From positions 124,001 through 188,000 of the forward strand of contig JAANDG010000030.1 in assembly GCA_036852015.1 (NCBI GenBank): 64,000 nucleotides of DNA, given 5' to 3'. The position numbers and the translations under genes were made by a program. This document shows, in pieces, positions 45,656-57,500 of the stretch. The notes under the pieces were generated by a model, which was not told the DNA's origin, made no database searches, and worked only from the letters and a program-made list of their open reading frames with translations. The stretch's first letter is position 1, and every line of letters starts with the position of its first letter. Source of the DNA: Pelodera strongyloides. Taxonomy: Eukaryota; Nematoda; Chromadorea; Rhabditida; Rhabditidae.

Positions 45656-47942
45656 TTATGGCTGTGATTTAGGCTCCTCCTTGACTTGGCCTTTCTCTGT
45701 CTTCTCTCTGCTCTCCAAAAGATACGATACCTTTCCCTCTTGATCAACTTTCAAGAAATCGCTCGTGTAAAGTGATAAAGACAACAACCAATCTTCTTTC
45801 TTATCCAGCACAGATTCTGGGAGACAGATCACGCAGAAACGATCTGAATTTACCGAGATCTAGAACTGGTGCGCCGCGACAATCTAGCACACGTCTTACC
45901 GCGCGGCAGCCACCTCGCGCAGTTTGTTATCGACGGCTCTCACTGGCACATTTCCTTCCCGTACCTTGATGATATAACGGGGTGCTCTTTATCTTTATAC
46001 CTTATCTTTACCTTGATGATACAGATAACGGGCTTTGTCGCGTACACACGATGTTTCACGCCAATAATAAGCGTCTAGTGTTTTTCTTTCTGAAGTGAAC
46101 CTCATTCAAGGTTTTGTAAAAGTTCAGCCAATCGATCTTATTTACGTGACTGCACCATGAACCTTGAAAAGAGGCAGGCCTTCCCATTGAAGTAAATAAT
46201 GTTGACACTGAGTAACATAGGCATTTTCAGTGAATTTGAGCTCGCAGAATTCCATGAAAACAGTTGAAAACAAAAGTGTACTAACTTGGGTCCATATTCG
46301 CCCAGTTTTTCAATGAAGCAACTGCAGCGCAGAGAGCGGAGACATGAGGGAGGTCAGAGTCACCACAGTCAAGCTGGAATTGGGAAATCAACCGATATTA
46401 GCTCAAATTGTTTAACTGCAGTGTTATAAATAAATAAATAAATAAATAAATAACAAGGTGGGCGATTGTGAACACGAAGTCGCCGCGAAAAAAAAGGCTC
46501 TTGAGAGAAGTACAGTTCTAGTTGACGCACCAGTGCGACAACTAGAACTGTCGCAACCGCGATAAAGCGCGCAACATGTGCGCCATTTTTACGCCTCACA
46601 CGATTTTTCACCTACGCACGCGATGATACCGCGACGTTTTGGCGCCGATCTCACGCAGGGATCCGAGAGCTCCCTCAAGCTCTTCCACCAATTGAGAGTA
46701 GAATAACCCACCACTATCCTTGTACAACATCTCATCAACCCCTCATTTGCAAGTAGATCGATCGCGAGTTTCAGGATTTCCGTTCCATAAACGAAACTAA
46801 TCCGGGAAAGACGCCATAGGTCCCCTTTGAATTGAGCATGGTCCTTGGGCAGCCTAAATATGTTTGTATCAACCATGGTGTAGTGGATAGCACCTTTGAC
46901 TGTGGCCCTTAATTCCAGGGTTCGATTCCTATGACGGTTGGGTTGTTTTGCGTAAGTCAATTCAAAGTTAGTTGCTTGAGATCGGTTTGAGAAAAGCTCC
47001 TTTAGATATTTAGATTCGGTGTAAAAATCAAAAAGTCAGAATACGTTTCAAGGAGCTAATATTAACCAACGCTATTGAGGCTGAAACAATCTTGCCATGC
47101 ATACATTCGTAAAAAAAGTGGAATCTGAAAAGTAAAAGCCTCGGATATGGTAGGTGCGGTGGCGATGGCGGCGCAGTGGTTAGAACAGTGGTTATGTGAC
47201 AATGAGTGGCAATGCGGTCACGGGTTCGGTCCCGACAAGTGGCACAATCAATTACCTAGTCAATTTTTCCCGTCTAATCCAATAGACTTGTGTTATAGGA
47301 CTTGTCCATTTGCGTACCTAAAATAGTCATAATATTATCATACTACAAATATGCAATATGCTTCCACTAAAAATAATATTTTCACTATAATCATTATCAG
47401 CTAGATTGATAATATTGCTCACGGCAAACTTTGAAAACAGCTGAATTACAATAATTTAGGTATCTTTCCATCATGAAACCCGTAGATAATCTTCTCATGG
47501 GTGAAACGAATAAAAAGCTAACGTATGACCCAGAGTCTAGGACTCAGAATCAATACCCTGAGCGTGAGCTTACTAACAAGGGGTGGAATACTTAATAATA
47601 TCACTATCAGCTAGACGGATAATATTACTCAGGGCGAACTTTGAAAACAGCTGAATTACAATAATTTAGGTATCTTTCCATACACGAAAACCATAGATAA
47701 TCTTCTCATGGGTGAAATCAATAAAAAGCTAACGTTTGATCCAGAGGGCTCAGAATCTATAGCCTCTAGCCTGAGCGTTGGCTTACTAACAAGGACTGGA
47801 ATACTTAATAATATAAGGTGGCCAATCGGTAAACGGTATTTATAGGTAAAGATACCTCTCCGAACAAATAGTCCACTGGCTGCGCACCAGAGAAAATTAT
47901 CGGAATCCGAGTGGAGAGTTGGAGCGCTGAGAAATCCATTGC
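45656..47942 (-). CDS. Second, very divergent serpin-like gene (partial model)
   Basis: Three exons are well supported, in minus order. 47942-47856 has MDFSALQLSTRIPIIFSGA, which fits serpin helix B (FSPxSLSxALAMLxxGA). 46853-46655 has LSRISFVYGTEILKLAIDLL, fitting the strand 2A/helix E block. The last exon 45859-45656 has NSDRFCVICLP...EDWLLSLSLY, fitting strands 4B-5B and resembling FRLDSPFIYM...EDWVPLMVGTY of the neighbouring serpin-fold gene. It ends in a Lys/Glu-rich tail and TAA. A weaker exon near 46240-46163 carries LLSVNIIYFNGK (strand 3A). Other exons, including the N-terminus and those between 46163 and 45859, were not resolved with confidence. The gene is convergent with the serpin-fold gene ending at 44423. 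It may be intact or decaying. Confidence 0.55.
46865..46940 (+). repeat. tRNA-like sequence (SINE head)
   Basis: CATGGTGTAGTGGATAGCAC ... CCAGGGTTCGATTCCTATG resembles a tRNA gene, but stems are imperfect. Similar short tRNA-like pieces occur at about 9439-9510, 11085-11145, 42775-42835 and 47165-47245. Confidence 0.45.
47395..47814. repeat. Tandem duplication of about 210 bp
   Basis: 47395-47603 and 47605-47814 share TATCAGCTAGA...AACAGCTGAATTACAATAATTTAGG...GGAATACTTAATAATAT with about 10-15% differences. It lies inside the second serpin-like gene. Confidence 0.85.
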
Positions 47943-48312
47943 CTAGAAGAAAGCAAGAACTTAAATTCTAAGGCACCACTCTCATTGCAAAGAACGCAAA
48001 ACTGTGGAACCACAAAGTGCGCGGCACAACCGATTAGTGTGCGCCGTTGGTGCGCAGGGAATGCGCGAAACATGAATTTTGTCCGCAAGCTCACGGCACG
48101 CTCCTGCAGTACCAGTTGTCAAACATTGTCTCCCCGTTAGTGTGCGTCCCACAAAAGTATGCAAGAGAATAGCATAGTGCGCGTGCGGCCCTCTCATGGC
48201 TCACAGTTTCAGTGATAATTCGATAAACAAAACAAAATACGGCAGGTAAATCACGACAAAACATTCGCATTGAAGAAGCACAACGCATAACACACGTCGT
48301 ATATAATAATAC

Positions 48313-48318
48313 TTTATT
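48313..48318 (-). terminator. Poly(A) signal of BBS5
   Basis: AATAAA on the minus strand, about 270 nt after the TGA at 48590-48592. Confidence 0.5.
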
Positions 48319-48589
48319 TCAAGCTTCGGACATATGTACAACAAAATACGTTGCGAAAAATACGAAGTAATGAACATACGAAGTATTACTGATCACCAAA
48401 TAACACACACAAATAGGTCGAACCTCGAACTAAACCACACCAGGTCAGCATTTTCTTCACTAATACATAGTCTAGTAAACCACAAACTAAGTCTACTGTA
48501 TACAGTAGTTATTAACTACCGTATACTGTAGTCCTGTAGTAACTACAGTATACTGTATGTAGTAATAATCGGACTACAGTATGCCACAT

Positions 48590-51500
48590 TCATTCAACTT
48601 GTATATTCCAAAGGTCACTAATTGTGAAGCCGTTCTTCAGTTGTTCCACTGCCAGCCCCAATTCTTCAGAAAATACTGGAGGTCGTGGATCTTCCGAAAC
48701 AATTCCATCAGAGAAATAGGCCTGAAAATTAAAAGAAGTTTACGCCAGCGTTTACACTCAGGCGCAGGCTATGCCTAACCTTAGGTTTAGGCTTAGGTTA
48801 GGTGGTTAGTGATGGCGGAACTACTAGATGTAAACGTCTAAACTTAGAATATGAAAACATTCAAGCTCGCCTGAAACGTGAAACTCATCGTACGCAATGC
48901 TCCGGACCTGTGCCGAAATTGCACCATATTTGAACTGAACGACTCGGGTCACATTTGACATGCATGCGGTCATTTAAAAAGCATGCCTGCTGCACGATTG
49001 ACAATACGCATGCTTCTGCCATAAATGACCCCATGCATGCGGAAGTTCAGCCATGTAAGAAGAACGCTCTCTTAAAAATGCTTTAAATCCTTACCGCAAA
49101 AGCATCCGGACGACTCAATTTGTTAATCACTTCCACGTCGTCTTCCACTGGTTCCACCGCATCGACAGCCGTTAATCGAGGAGTCACCTGCAATTATGTG
49201 GATAATTATAATGATACTTGTAATTACATGAATCGGTCAAGTGTTACAAAAAAAAGCCAAAAGTAATCCCCCCGCAGTCGAAACCCTTCCCAACCTACCG
49301 TAATCCACCCATACTTGCCGCCAAATAATAATATTCAAAAATTGTGTTTTGATCATTGTTAATTTTTGGAAAGGTAGTTCTCGATTGTTTTGCTGTTGTG
49401 TAATTGCCCGTTACCCGCAGGGGTTTTTCTCATTTAATTATTGTCTCCGATTGTTCTAGCTTATTATTGGCGCCAAGTTTTCCCGCTCAATAAGTTTTAC
49501 GCTCGTTTGTTTTGCTACTTTTTAGACTCGATTATTCGGCTACACATTTTGGTTTCTCTCGCCTAAAGGTCTAAAACTCATGTAGACTTAGTTGTTTATC
49601 GCGTCTTCCTTTTAACGCAATTTAACTAATTTACTTTCACGTTTGATCTCTATATTTTGCATGTTGTTCTTTTATTAAAAATAAAGTTTAAATAACTTAC
49701 AACGACTTACTTATTTGTCCAGGCTTGGGATGTTCCCATTGCTATTTAACCAATGTTAATCCTTTGTGAATGCTATTCGGAAATGTGTGTTTATTCGTAC
49801 TGACCTTAGCTTTGTATCGTGCTGTTAAGTTTTATGTTTTTACCTCTCTCTACGATACTGACTTTAGGTTTGCGATTAGTTTTATGTTTAACCCGTGCCG
49901 CGTTTTATGTCTATATTAATTGATTCAGATCTTAGTCTCAGCTTGGCGAACGTGGAGTTCATACTCAGGACCTTTACGAAAAGGGATAATATTTAAGGTA
50001 AGGAGACTGATGTTTATTTAGATACTGGTGGGTGGCCGGTTAGTGAGGATAGGTGATGTGGAGAGGGTTTATCCCTCCTCATATCACCACATCCAAGAAC
50101 TATCCGCCCGGACCCCGCCTTACCCACCAACTGGGGGCCGAACCTGTCTCCCGTGTCAAGCAGGACGCCGACGAGCAGCACACCGTCCTGGTCGCCGCCG
50201 TCGCCGTGTGTCTTCAAATGAGTGTGGCCAATGCCCCTCATCTTCATTTCTCAGTTTACAGAACCGGTTGCCAATGCATCTGATTGTTCTGTAAATTGAA
50301 AGCAAGGTTTTCTGAGCTTTCCGCTGGTACGAGGTTATAACCTCTATGCCCAGTTGCTCAGGAAGTCTTGGCCCTTGGGGAAAAGATTGCTCATGCAGCC
50401 TTTTCTCCTTGGGGAGCACAGTTAGTGTAAGCTGGGCTGGTGGTTCCATTTATGAACGCCGCCAAGCCTGTCACTGACAAGCTTACGCTGTGCTCGTTTA
50501 TAATGAGAATAGTTACTCATATAAAATTCAATTGAGCTCTTAGAATTTTAAGCGTTGCCAATGCAGCCGTCTTCTGGCATGCTCTCCTGTTAAGAATTTA
50601 CAATGTAGTGGAATCGTAGTTGGGAACTATTGGTCTTAATTAGCCCAGTAGAAGAGGAACTTTGACTTTACGAGCGCTCGTAAATACAGTCAATTGTTCT
50701 GATTCTTGCAAGGTATTAGTAACGTCTACGCAGGGCCCTAGGCTTAGTGCGCGTTGCGGAATCTAAAACCTTGTATATGTGGCTGATTTCACCAAAGCTG
50801 ACTCGTTTTACCATTACAATGTTAACCAGAGATTCTTACAGGATTCGATAATGAGCCAACCTACCGAGAACGGAGGCAGTGGAAGCCAAAAATTGGAAGA
50901 AGGGATCAAGAACTGTACGATCGATGCTACAGAGCCAGAGATGTCGGAGGGCGAAACAGGCGAAATCCTCGCACCGAATGAAGTTCAGGTTGGTAACATT
51001 GGTTTTGCTCGCGGTCAGACCGCTCAGAATAGAACCAGAGCGACCAATGTTATTGTAGGAGACCTCATTAACTTCGGTAACAGCCAGAATCAAGATGTTG
51101 CTGGGAGCAATGACGTCCGGGTTGAGCGCTTGCAGCAGGCGAAGTTGGCATTTGGCCACGCCCTCGATGATATGCTCAACCTGGGTGATCATGTACTTGC
51201 TTGCTGTCTTAAGTTAGAGCCGCGTATGCGCGACCGTACTTCGGCCAGTATCGGTACGAAAGTCGACGAAATGGTTCGGAAACTCCGGGAAAAGTGGTTG
51301 CAAGTCCAGACTATAAACAGCGGTTTTGAAAGCCTTCCTTGGGCACAAGCTGTTCCTATGTTATTGCAGTGCGAAAGATTCGGTATTTACGATACTCGCT
51401 CACTTACTGCCCGCTTTGAGGAGCATGATGGCCTTACAGAAGCTTTAGATGAAGTGCGTAATCTGTTATGCACGGTCAACATTCTGCCGGCTATTAGTGA

Positions 51501-54500
51501 ACTGTTAGACAGAAACACGACTCTCCAGGCCGCATGTAGGTTGAAGCGCTGCTCTCCCGAAAACCTTATGTCTGTTTTGCAGGAAGTTCGTCCCGAACCA
51601 GATCGTCCGGCAGCAGATCCTCCCGCGGATATGCCTGGAGACCAGTCTATGGAGGTTGGCGAAGCCCAAGCCCAAGCAGGCCCGAATGGTGAGGATTATG
51701 ACAGTAGTCTTGTCAATGACACGCTCAATGAAACTGTTGGTGTACATTTCGGAGACAATACTCTCGATTTTCAGACCCCGCTCAACAACATGCCAATGAG
51801 GTCGCCACAGCGCCCGAATTACCAGCACCCGTCGCCTCCTTTAGGATCCCCTTCAGGTACAGCCCTCGAATTTGAGGTTCCTAGGGCGAGTCCTCGTGGT
51901 GTAGCTGGTTTTCATGGGGGTGAACAAGCAGCCGAAGTCAATAAAGATATGTGGTCAAGTATGATGAGTGTCTTACCTCCGATCATCAAGTTTTCTACGA
52001 CGGGCTCCGAGAGTTTTGACGACTTCTTGTCCTCTGTACTGCTTCGTGTCTTCCCTGGTTGTCCGGAAGCTTTCAAGGTCGCCATCTTCCAAAGTCATCT
52101 TCGCGAGGATGCTCGCAACATTTTCGACATTATACCGGCAGAAACTAAGGCTAGAGGTCTTGACGCCGTTGTCGAACAGTTCAGAAAGCACTTCCGTGGG
52201 TCCGATACGATGAAAAAGTCGTGTTATCAGCGTGAACTTCTCAGTTACTCTAAGAAACATGGTCAATCGCTTGCTGCCGTCTGCAAAGATATTGAAGCCT
52301 TAGGGAGAAAAGCCTTCCCGGAAGAAGCTGAGGCCCAAATCCGCAACAACCAGCAGTGCTCGACTCTTCTTGAGAATCTTCGAGATCGCCGTGAGTTCAG
52401 CAACTACCTGGATGCATCTGTAGAGAATGGAGAACTTGCTTCCAACTACCTGAAGGTGAAGGAACTCGCGCTTCGTCACGAGTCATACGGGGGTATTCCC
52501 AAGCTCTCTGGAGGTGGAGCTTCGTTCAAAGGAGGAAATGTTCGTCCGGTGCAGAATAGTTTTGACAGGCGTCATGTTGGTAGTTCGTCTAGTAGAATTA
52601 ACAAGCCGAGGTTCAACAACAGCAACAACGCACCACATCTCACTGGTGGTAACGCTGTGAAACCACAGTTCAACAACTCGTCAAGGAACGGTTGGAGAAC
52701 GAATCAGAGCAGTAACGTCGGACGCAGTGCGGTGAACACAAATAACGTGAAATGTTATAAGTGCGGCCAGACTGGTCATTTTAAGTTCCAATGCACACGA
52801 CCGGTTACTGAGGAACTGTTTACAACAGTAAACACAGGAGGAGCTGGAAACTGGCTACCGACTTCAGCTCTTCAAGAGGAAGACGTCGCCTATGGGGAGA
52901 CGAAGTCGCGTAATGGAGATTCAGTTTTTGAGCTTTCTGTTTGGCAGAAACAGAATGAGCACGACAGTTGTTGCTCAACTGGAACTGGAATGGTTCCCGG
53001 ATCCGAAAAGACAATCACTAACGCTAAATGCGAGATTGTGAAGCAGGTGAATGACTACTGTGTGCGGGGAAGTACCCTATCAACGGATGGAGAAGGTGCT
53101 TGCATACGGAAGAAGGTCAGAACTGGAAAAGTTCAGATACCTGCACGGGTGAAGATTGCAGCCGTGGCACGTTGCATCGAAGAACCTAAGAGCATACCCA
53201 TGGTGAGTGTGCCAACTCACAAGGAGGGCAGCTACAGGAGAAGAGATAATGATCTTCTCGAGGAATTGCATCCGATCGCGCTGCAGAACGAAACCGACCC
53301 ATTCAGGGCGGACCAATTGAAACTGCGAGGAATGGTGGCTTATATGGAAGCTGATATTGTTATTGATACAGGGGCAGCCATCTCTGTCGTTTCCAGTGGG
53401 TACCTCAAGTTAGCACATGCCAACAAGGATGTCTCCGCCAAGATGTTGCAGGAGCCGGTTGACTACACTGAGGGGACCCCGGAACAATACGGAGTATTGG
53501 ACGCGTCTCGTAATGTACTGAAGCTGGTTGCCAGATGCTTTCTTCCCGTTCAAATCCAAGGAGGTGAACAAGTTCGCGTGGGATTTCACGTCGTGAGAAG
53601 GGATGAACCTACGATTTTGATCGGGATGAACGCACTTAAGAAAGCCGGCATCTATTTTTTCTGAATTGCCCGGAAGATGGAGCCGGGCTTACAGTACAAG
53701 TAACAACTACGATACCACCAGGAACATCAAAAATTGTCCCCGTCAGAGGTCTGAAGAGGAATACTGTGTACTTCCTTGAACAGCAGGAATGGTTGTCGAC
53801 GCCAACACTGCTCCAAACAGACTCTGAAGGAATTGCTCAGTTAAGAGTTGACAATTTCAACTTCGAAACGTATGATACGTTACGGCTCGAAGAAGGACAG
53901 ACATTAAACGTATCAGAAGAATTCGAAACGCTGCAGTGGGACAAGGTTTCTGAGCTGATACCTGATTCATTGATCGACAGTAAGTGTGATGAACATTTGA
54001 CTCTGAAGGACACGACGGTACCTGCCAAAGACAGAGATAAGTTGATTCTCGAAGATCTCACCGCTAATGGTATGAAGCCTTCGAGAGAACTTCTCGTTCT
54101 TCTGAAAAGATTCAACGACATCTTTGCACTGACCGACAGTGAACTGGGAAGAGCAAAAGGGTTCTCGCACAAGATCGATACAGGTACGGCAAAACCGATT
54201 CGTCAACGTCCCCGACCTGTACCACTGCCAATGCAGGAACAGGTGAAAGCACTGTTAATTCGAATGAAAGAACAGGGAATTGTGAGGAAGAGTAAGAGTG
54301 CCTGGGCGTCTCCGTGTGTTCTAGTGCGCAAGAAAGACGGCACAATTCGTTTGTGCGTCGACTTCCGAAAACTGAATGAAGTCATGCGACACGATGCGCA
54401 CCCCTTACCTCACATGGACCTCACAATACAAAGCCTTCACGGTTTTAAGTTCTTTAGCACTTTCGATCTGGTATCTGGGTTTTGGCAAGTGCCAATGGAA

Positions 54501-57500
54501 CCAGCAAGCCAACCGAAGACAGCATTCACCATTATGAATGAGCTGCTAGAGTTTTCCGTCATGCCTTACGGTCTTGCAAACGCTCCCGCCTCTTTTCAAA
54601 GGCTCATGCAACTCGTTCTCGAAGACATACTCGGCCAAAACGTCTTTGTCTATATCGACGATTTGGTTGTAGCAACGTGCACGTGGAAAGATCACCTCAA
54701 GCAGCTTGACCTAGTGTTCTCACGTCTGGAAAAGTACGGTCTTCGGCTCAAGTCTTCCAAATGCAACATCGGGTTGAAGGAAGTTCGATTCCTAGGTCAT
54801 ATTGTTGGAGAGACGGGAATCAGAGTCGACGAAGAGAAAATTGACAAGATCAAGAAGTGTCCAAGACCTGCGTCGATCAGCGAACTAAGAACCTTCTTGG
54901 GAATGTGTTCGTACTACAGAAAATTCGTTCACGGTTTCTCACGAATTGCCAACCCTCTTTACACACTAACATCTTCTACTACGAAGTGGGAGTGGGGTGA
55001 TTCGCAAGAACGTGCGTTCAATATCCTGAAGAATTCTCTGTGTACCACTCCTATTTTGGCTCAACCAGATGTGAAGGCAGCACGTGATGGCTCGCGACCA
55101 TTCTGCGTGTACACAGACGCTTCGAAACAAGGAATTGGTGGAGTTCTCTGTCAGGAAGACAATGAAGGAAAGATGCATCCCATCTACTTCATGAGCAAAA
55201 AGCTCAATCCGGCTCAGTCACGTTATCATCCAACTGACTTGGAAGCATTTGCCATTAAGGAAGCTCTTGGAAAGTTCCGTCCGTATACTTATGGTACGCA
55301 GATCCTTGTACGCACCGATCATCAGGCTTTGGTCGCTCTCCTCAAACGTTCGAACCTGTCAGAACGAACTCTCAGATGGGCTCTGGAGTTACAGGACGAG
55401 AACATAGTCATTGAGTATGTGAAAGGAAAGGCGAATGGCGTAGCCGACGCACTATCCCGAGGTCCAGTTGTTCTTGGTGCAGCAGATGCCCCGACATCTG
55501 ATGAGCAGTTGGACAGAATAATCAATGAGCTCTCTGTTCCATGCGACGATGATGAGTGGCAAAAGACCCTCAGTGTGGACGAAGGATACAAGGAATTGAA
55601 GCTCAAGCTTCAGCAAGGTCTTCTTGACGAAGAGGCCTCGATTGAAAAAGACACAAAGTTGCAGGTGAAAGACTTTGTGATCACAGATGGAAAGCTGTTC
55701 TATCTTGATGTCGACGGATATCTGAAGAGATGGACACCCGAAAAGTTTCGTATCGGTGTTTGGAAATCGGCACACGAGTCAGAAATGGGAGGTCATGGCA
55801 GTGCTGAAGTCAGCCGAAAGAAAGTCTCTCACGAAGTCTACTGGCCTCGAATGAAGCAGGACTTCCAAACTTGGTATAGACAGTGCGTCAAATGCCTTGT
55901 TGGAAATGTGAAATCTTCTTTCGTGCCACCGCTACATCCGAGGGTGACTTCTTCAGCCTTTGACACCGTTGGTGTAGACCTCATTGATTTTGGGAAACCC
56001 ACGACCCGCGGAAATCGATATTTGCTGACGGTGGTAGACTACTTTACCAAATTCGCTTACGCCGAAGCTTTGTCTACAAAGAACGCGAATGTTGTATCTG
56101 CCGCCTTAGTGAACTATCTGCTCCGTGAATGTCGGGTACCCCGAGAAATCATGTCAGACCAGGGTACTGAATTCATGAACTCCGTACTGGACACGGCTTG
56201 CGAACACCTGAAGATCCAACGATCCTTCACCAAAGGGTACTCCAAGAGGGAAAATGGACTTGTTGAACGTTTCAACAGAAGCATCGAGCAGATTCTGAAG
56301 AAGATTGTCGCCGTTGAAACGGAATGGGACAACTCAGTTCCATTCGCTCTTTACGCTTACAATTCGTCCTTTCATTCTTCAACTGGTGAATCGCCTGCCT
56401 TTTTGAATTACGGCCGAGACCCGAAGGTCCCTTTCGAGGGCATGTCTCGAAACTACGTTACTACCAATATGGTAGACGTTCAAGATTACAAAACGGAACT
56501 GCTAGCTGGGATTCAGATTGCACACGAAACCACCTTTGAAAACCTGCAGCGTAATGCTGAGCAGATGAAAAAGGAGTTCGATGGTCGCCATACCAATAGA
56601 GCTAAGCCTATGTGTGTTGGTGACAGAGTTGTCTTGTTTGAACCTTCTGAGAAAGCGAAGTCTGCAAATCCGAAAGTTTGTATTCCATTTTCGGGCCCGT
56701 ACAGAATTACCGGTTTGCACAAGACTTCGGCTACTCTAAAAGACCTTCGCAGTAACTCAAGACAAAGTGTTACCGTGCAACTGGAACAAGTTAGACTGGT
56801 TCCACCGGGGATGAAAGACTTTTCCTTAACCGTGCATACCGGTAGACAGGGAAAAGTATCCAAACAGGTTGCTCCGGCACCTACGGAGATAGTGCCCGTT
56901 AGACGGAGCAATAGACTTAAAAATAAGACTTTAGTTCAATCGCTCATTTGCAGATCCCGTGAACAGTCGCCTGCTGATCTGTCGCTCGATCTTGACCGAC
57001 CGTTCCAAGAACCCGTCTCTTATGAATTGGTTGCGAAATTCATGGAGGTAGACGCCACACCAGGACACAATCGCGATCCCTGCCCGTACATTGCGTGAAC
57101 TGGCCGGAATTATTGGAGGATGTCGTCCCCACGCTCGGATGGCTGACCTTCTGCGCAAGAGAAGCCAATCTTCATCCGCCAGTGCGCTGTACCACGCCAT
57201 CCGTCTTCGCTCTTCTCTCGGCGACGTCCGGATTATCGAACTGCTGGCCAAAGTCATAGGCGGAGACCGTATCACGTGTCATGTTACGGACAAAGGGCTG
57301 ATCGAGCATCTGCGTATTGTGGCCACTAAGTGGAGGCCCCGAAAAGCTGACCCTCACCATCGAGACGTCCAAGACGCCGAGAGATCCAAGGCCGATAGTG
57401 AACGAATTGCAAAAATGGAAAGAGCAGAGTTCGACCGAAACGCCCTCAACGAATCACAAGTCATTATTCTTGGCGACTCTGTCGCTAATGGACTCAGCGA

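Noticed and set aside
26236..47814. Possible CRISPR arrays from the tandem repeats
   Set aside because: Eukaryotic intron-rich DNA; repeats are contiguous minisatellites without unique spacers.
47980..48300. Minus-strand ORFs with His/Ala/Arg-rich sequence upstream of the second serpin-like gene
   Set aside because: They might contain its N-terminal exon, but no frame shows serpin features and splice sites are ambiguous, so no exon was called.
53837..57275. Minus-strand ORFs of 60-132 codons across the Gypsy pol region
   Set aside because: Antisense shadows of the pol ORF; no independent features.
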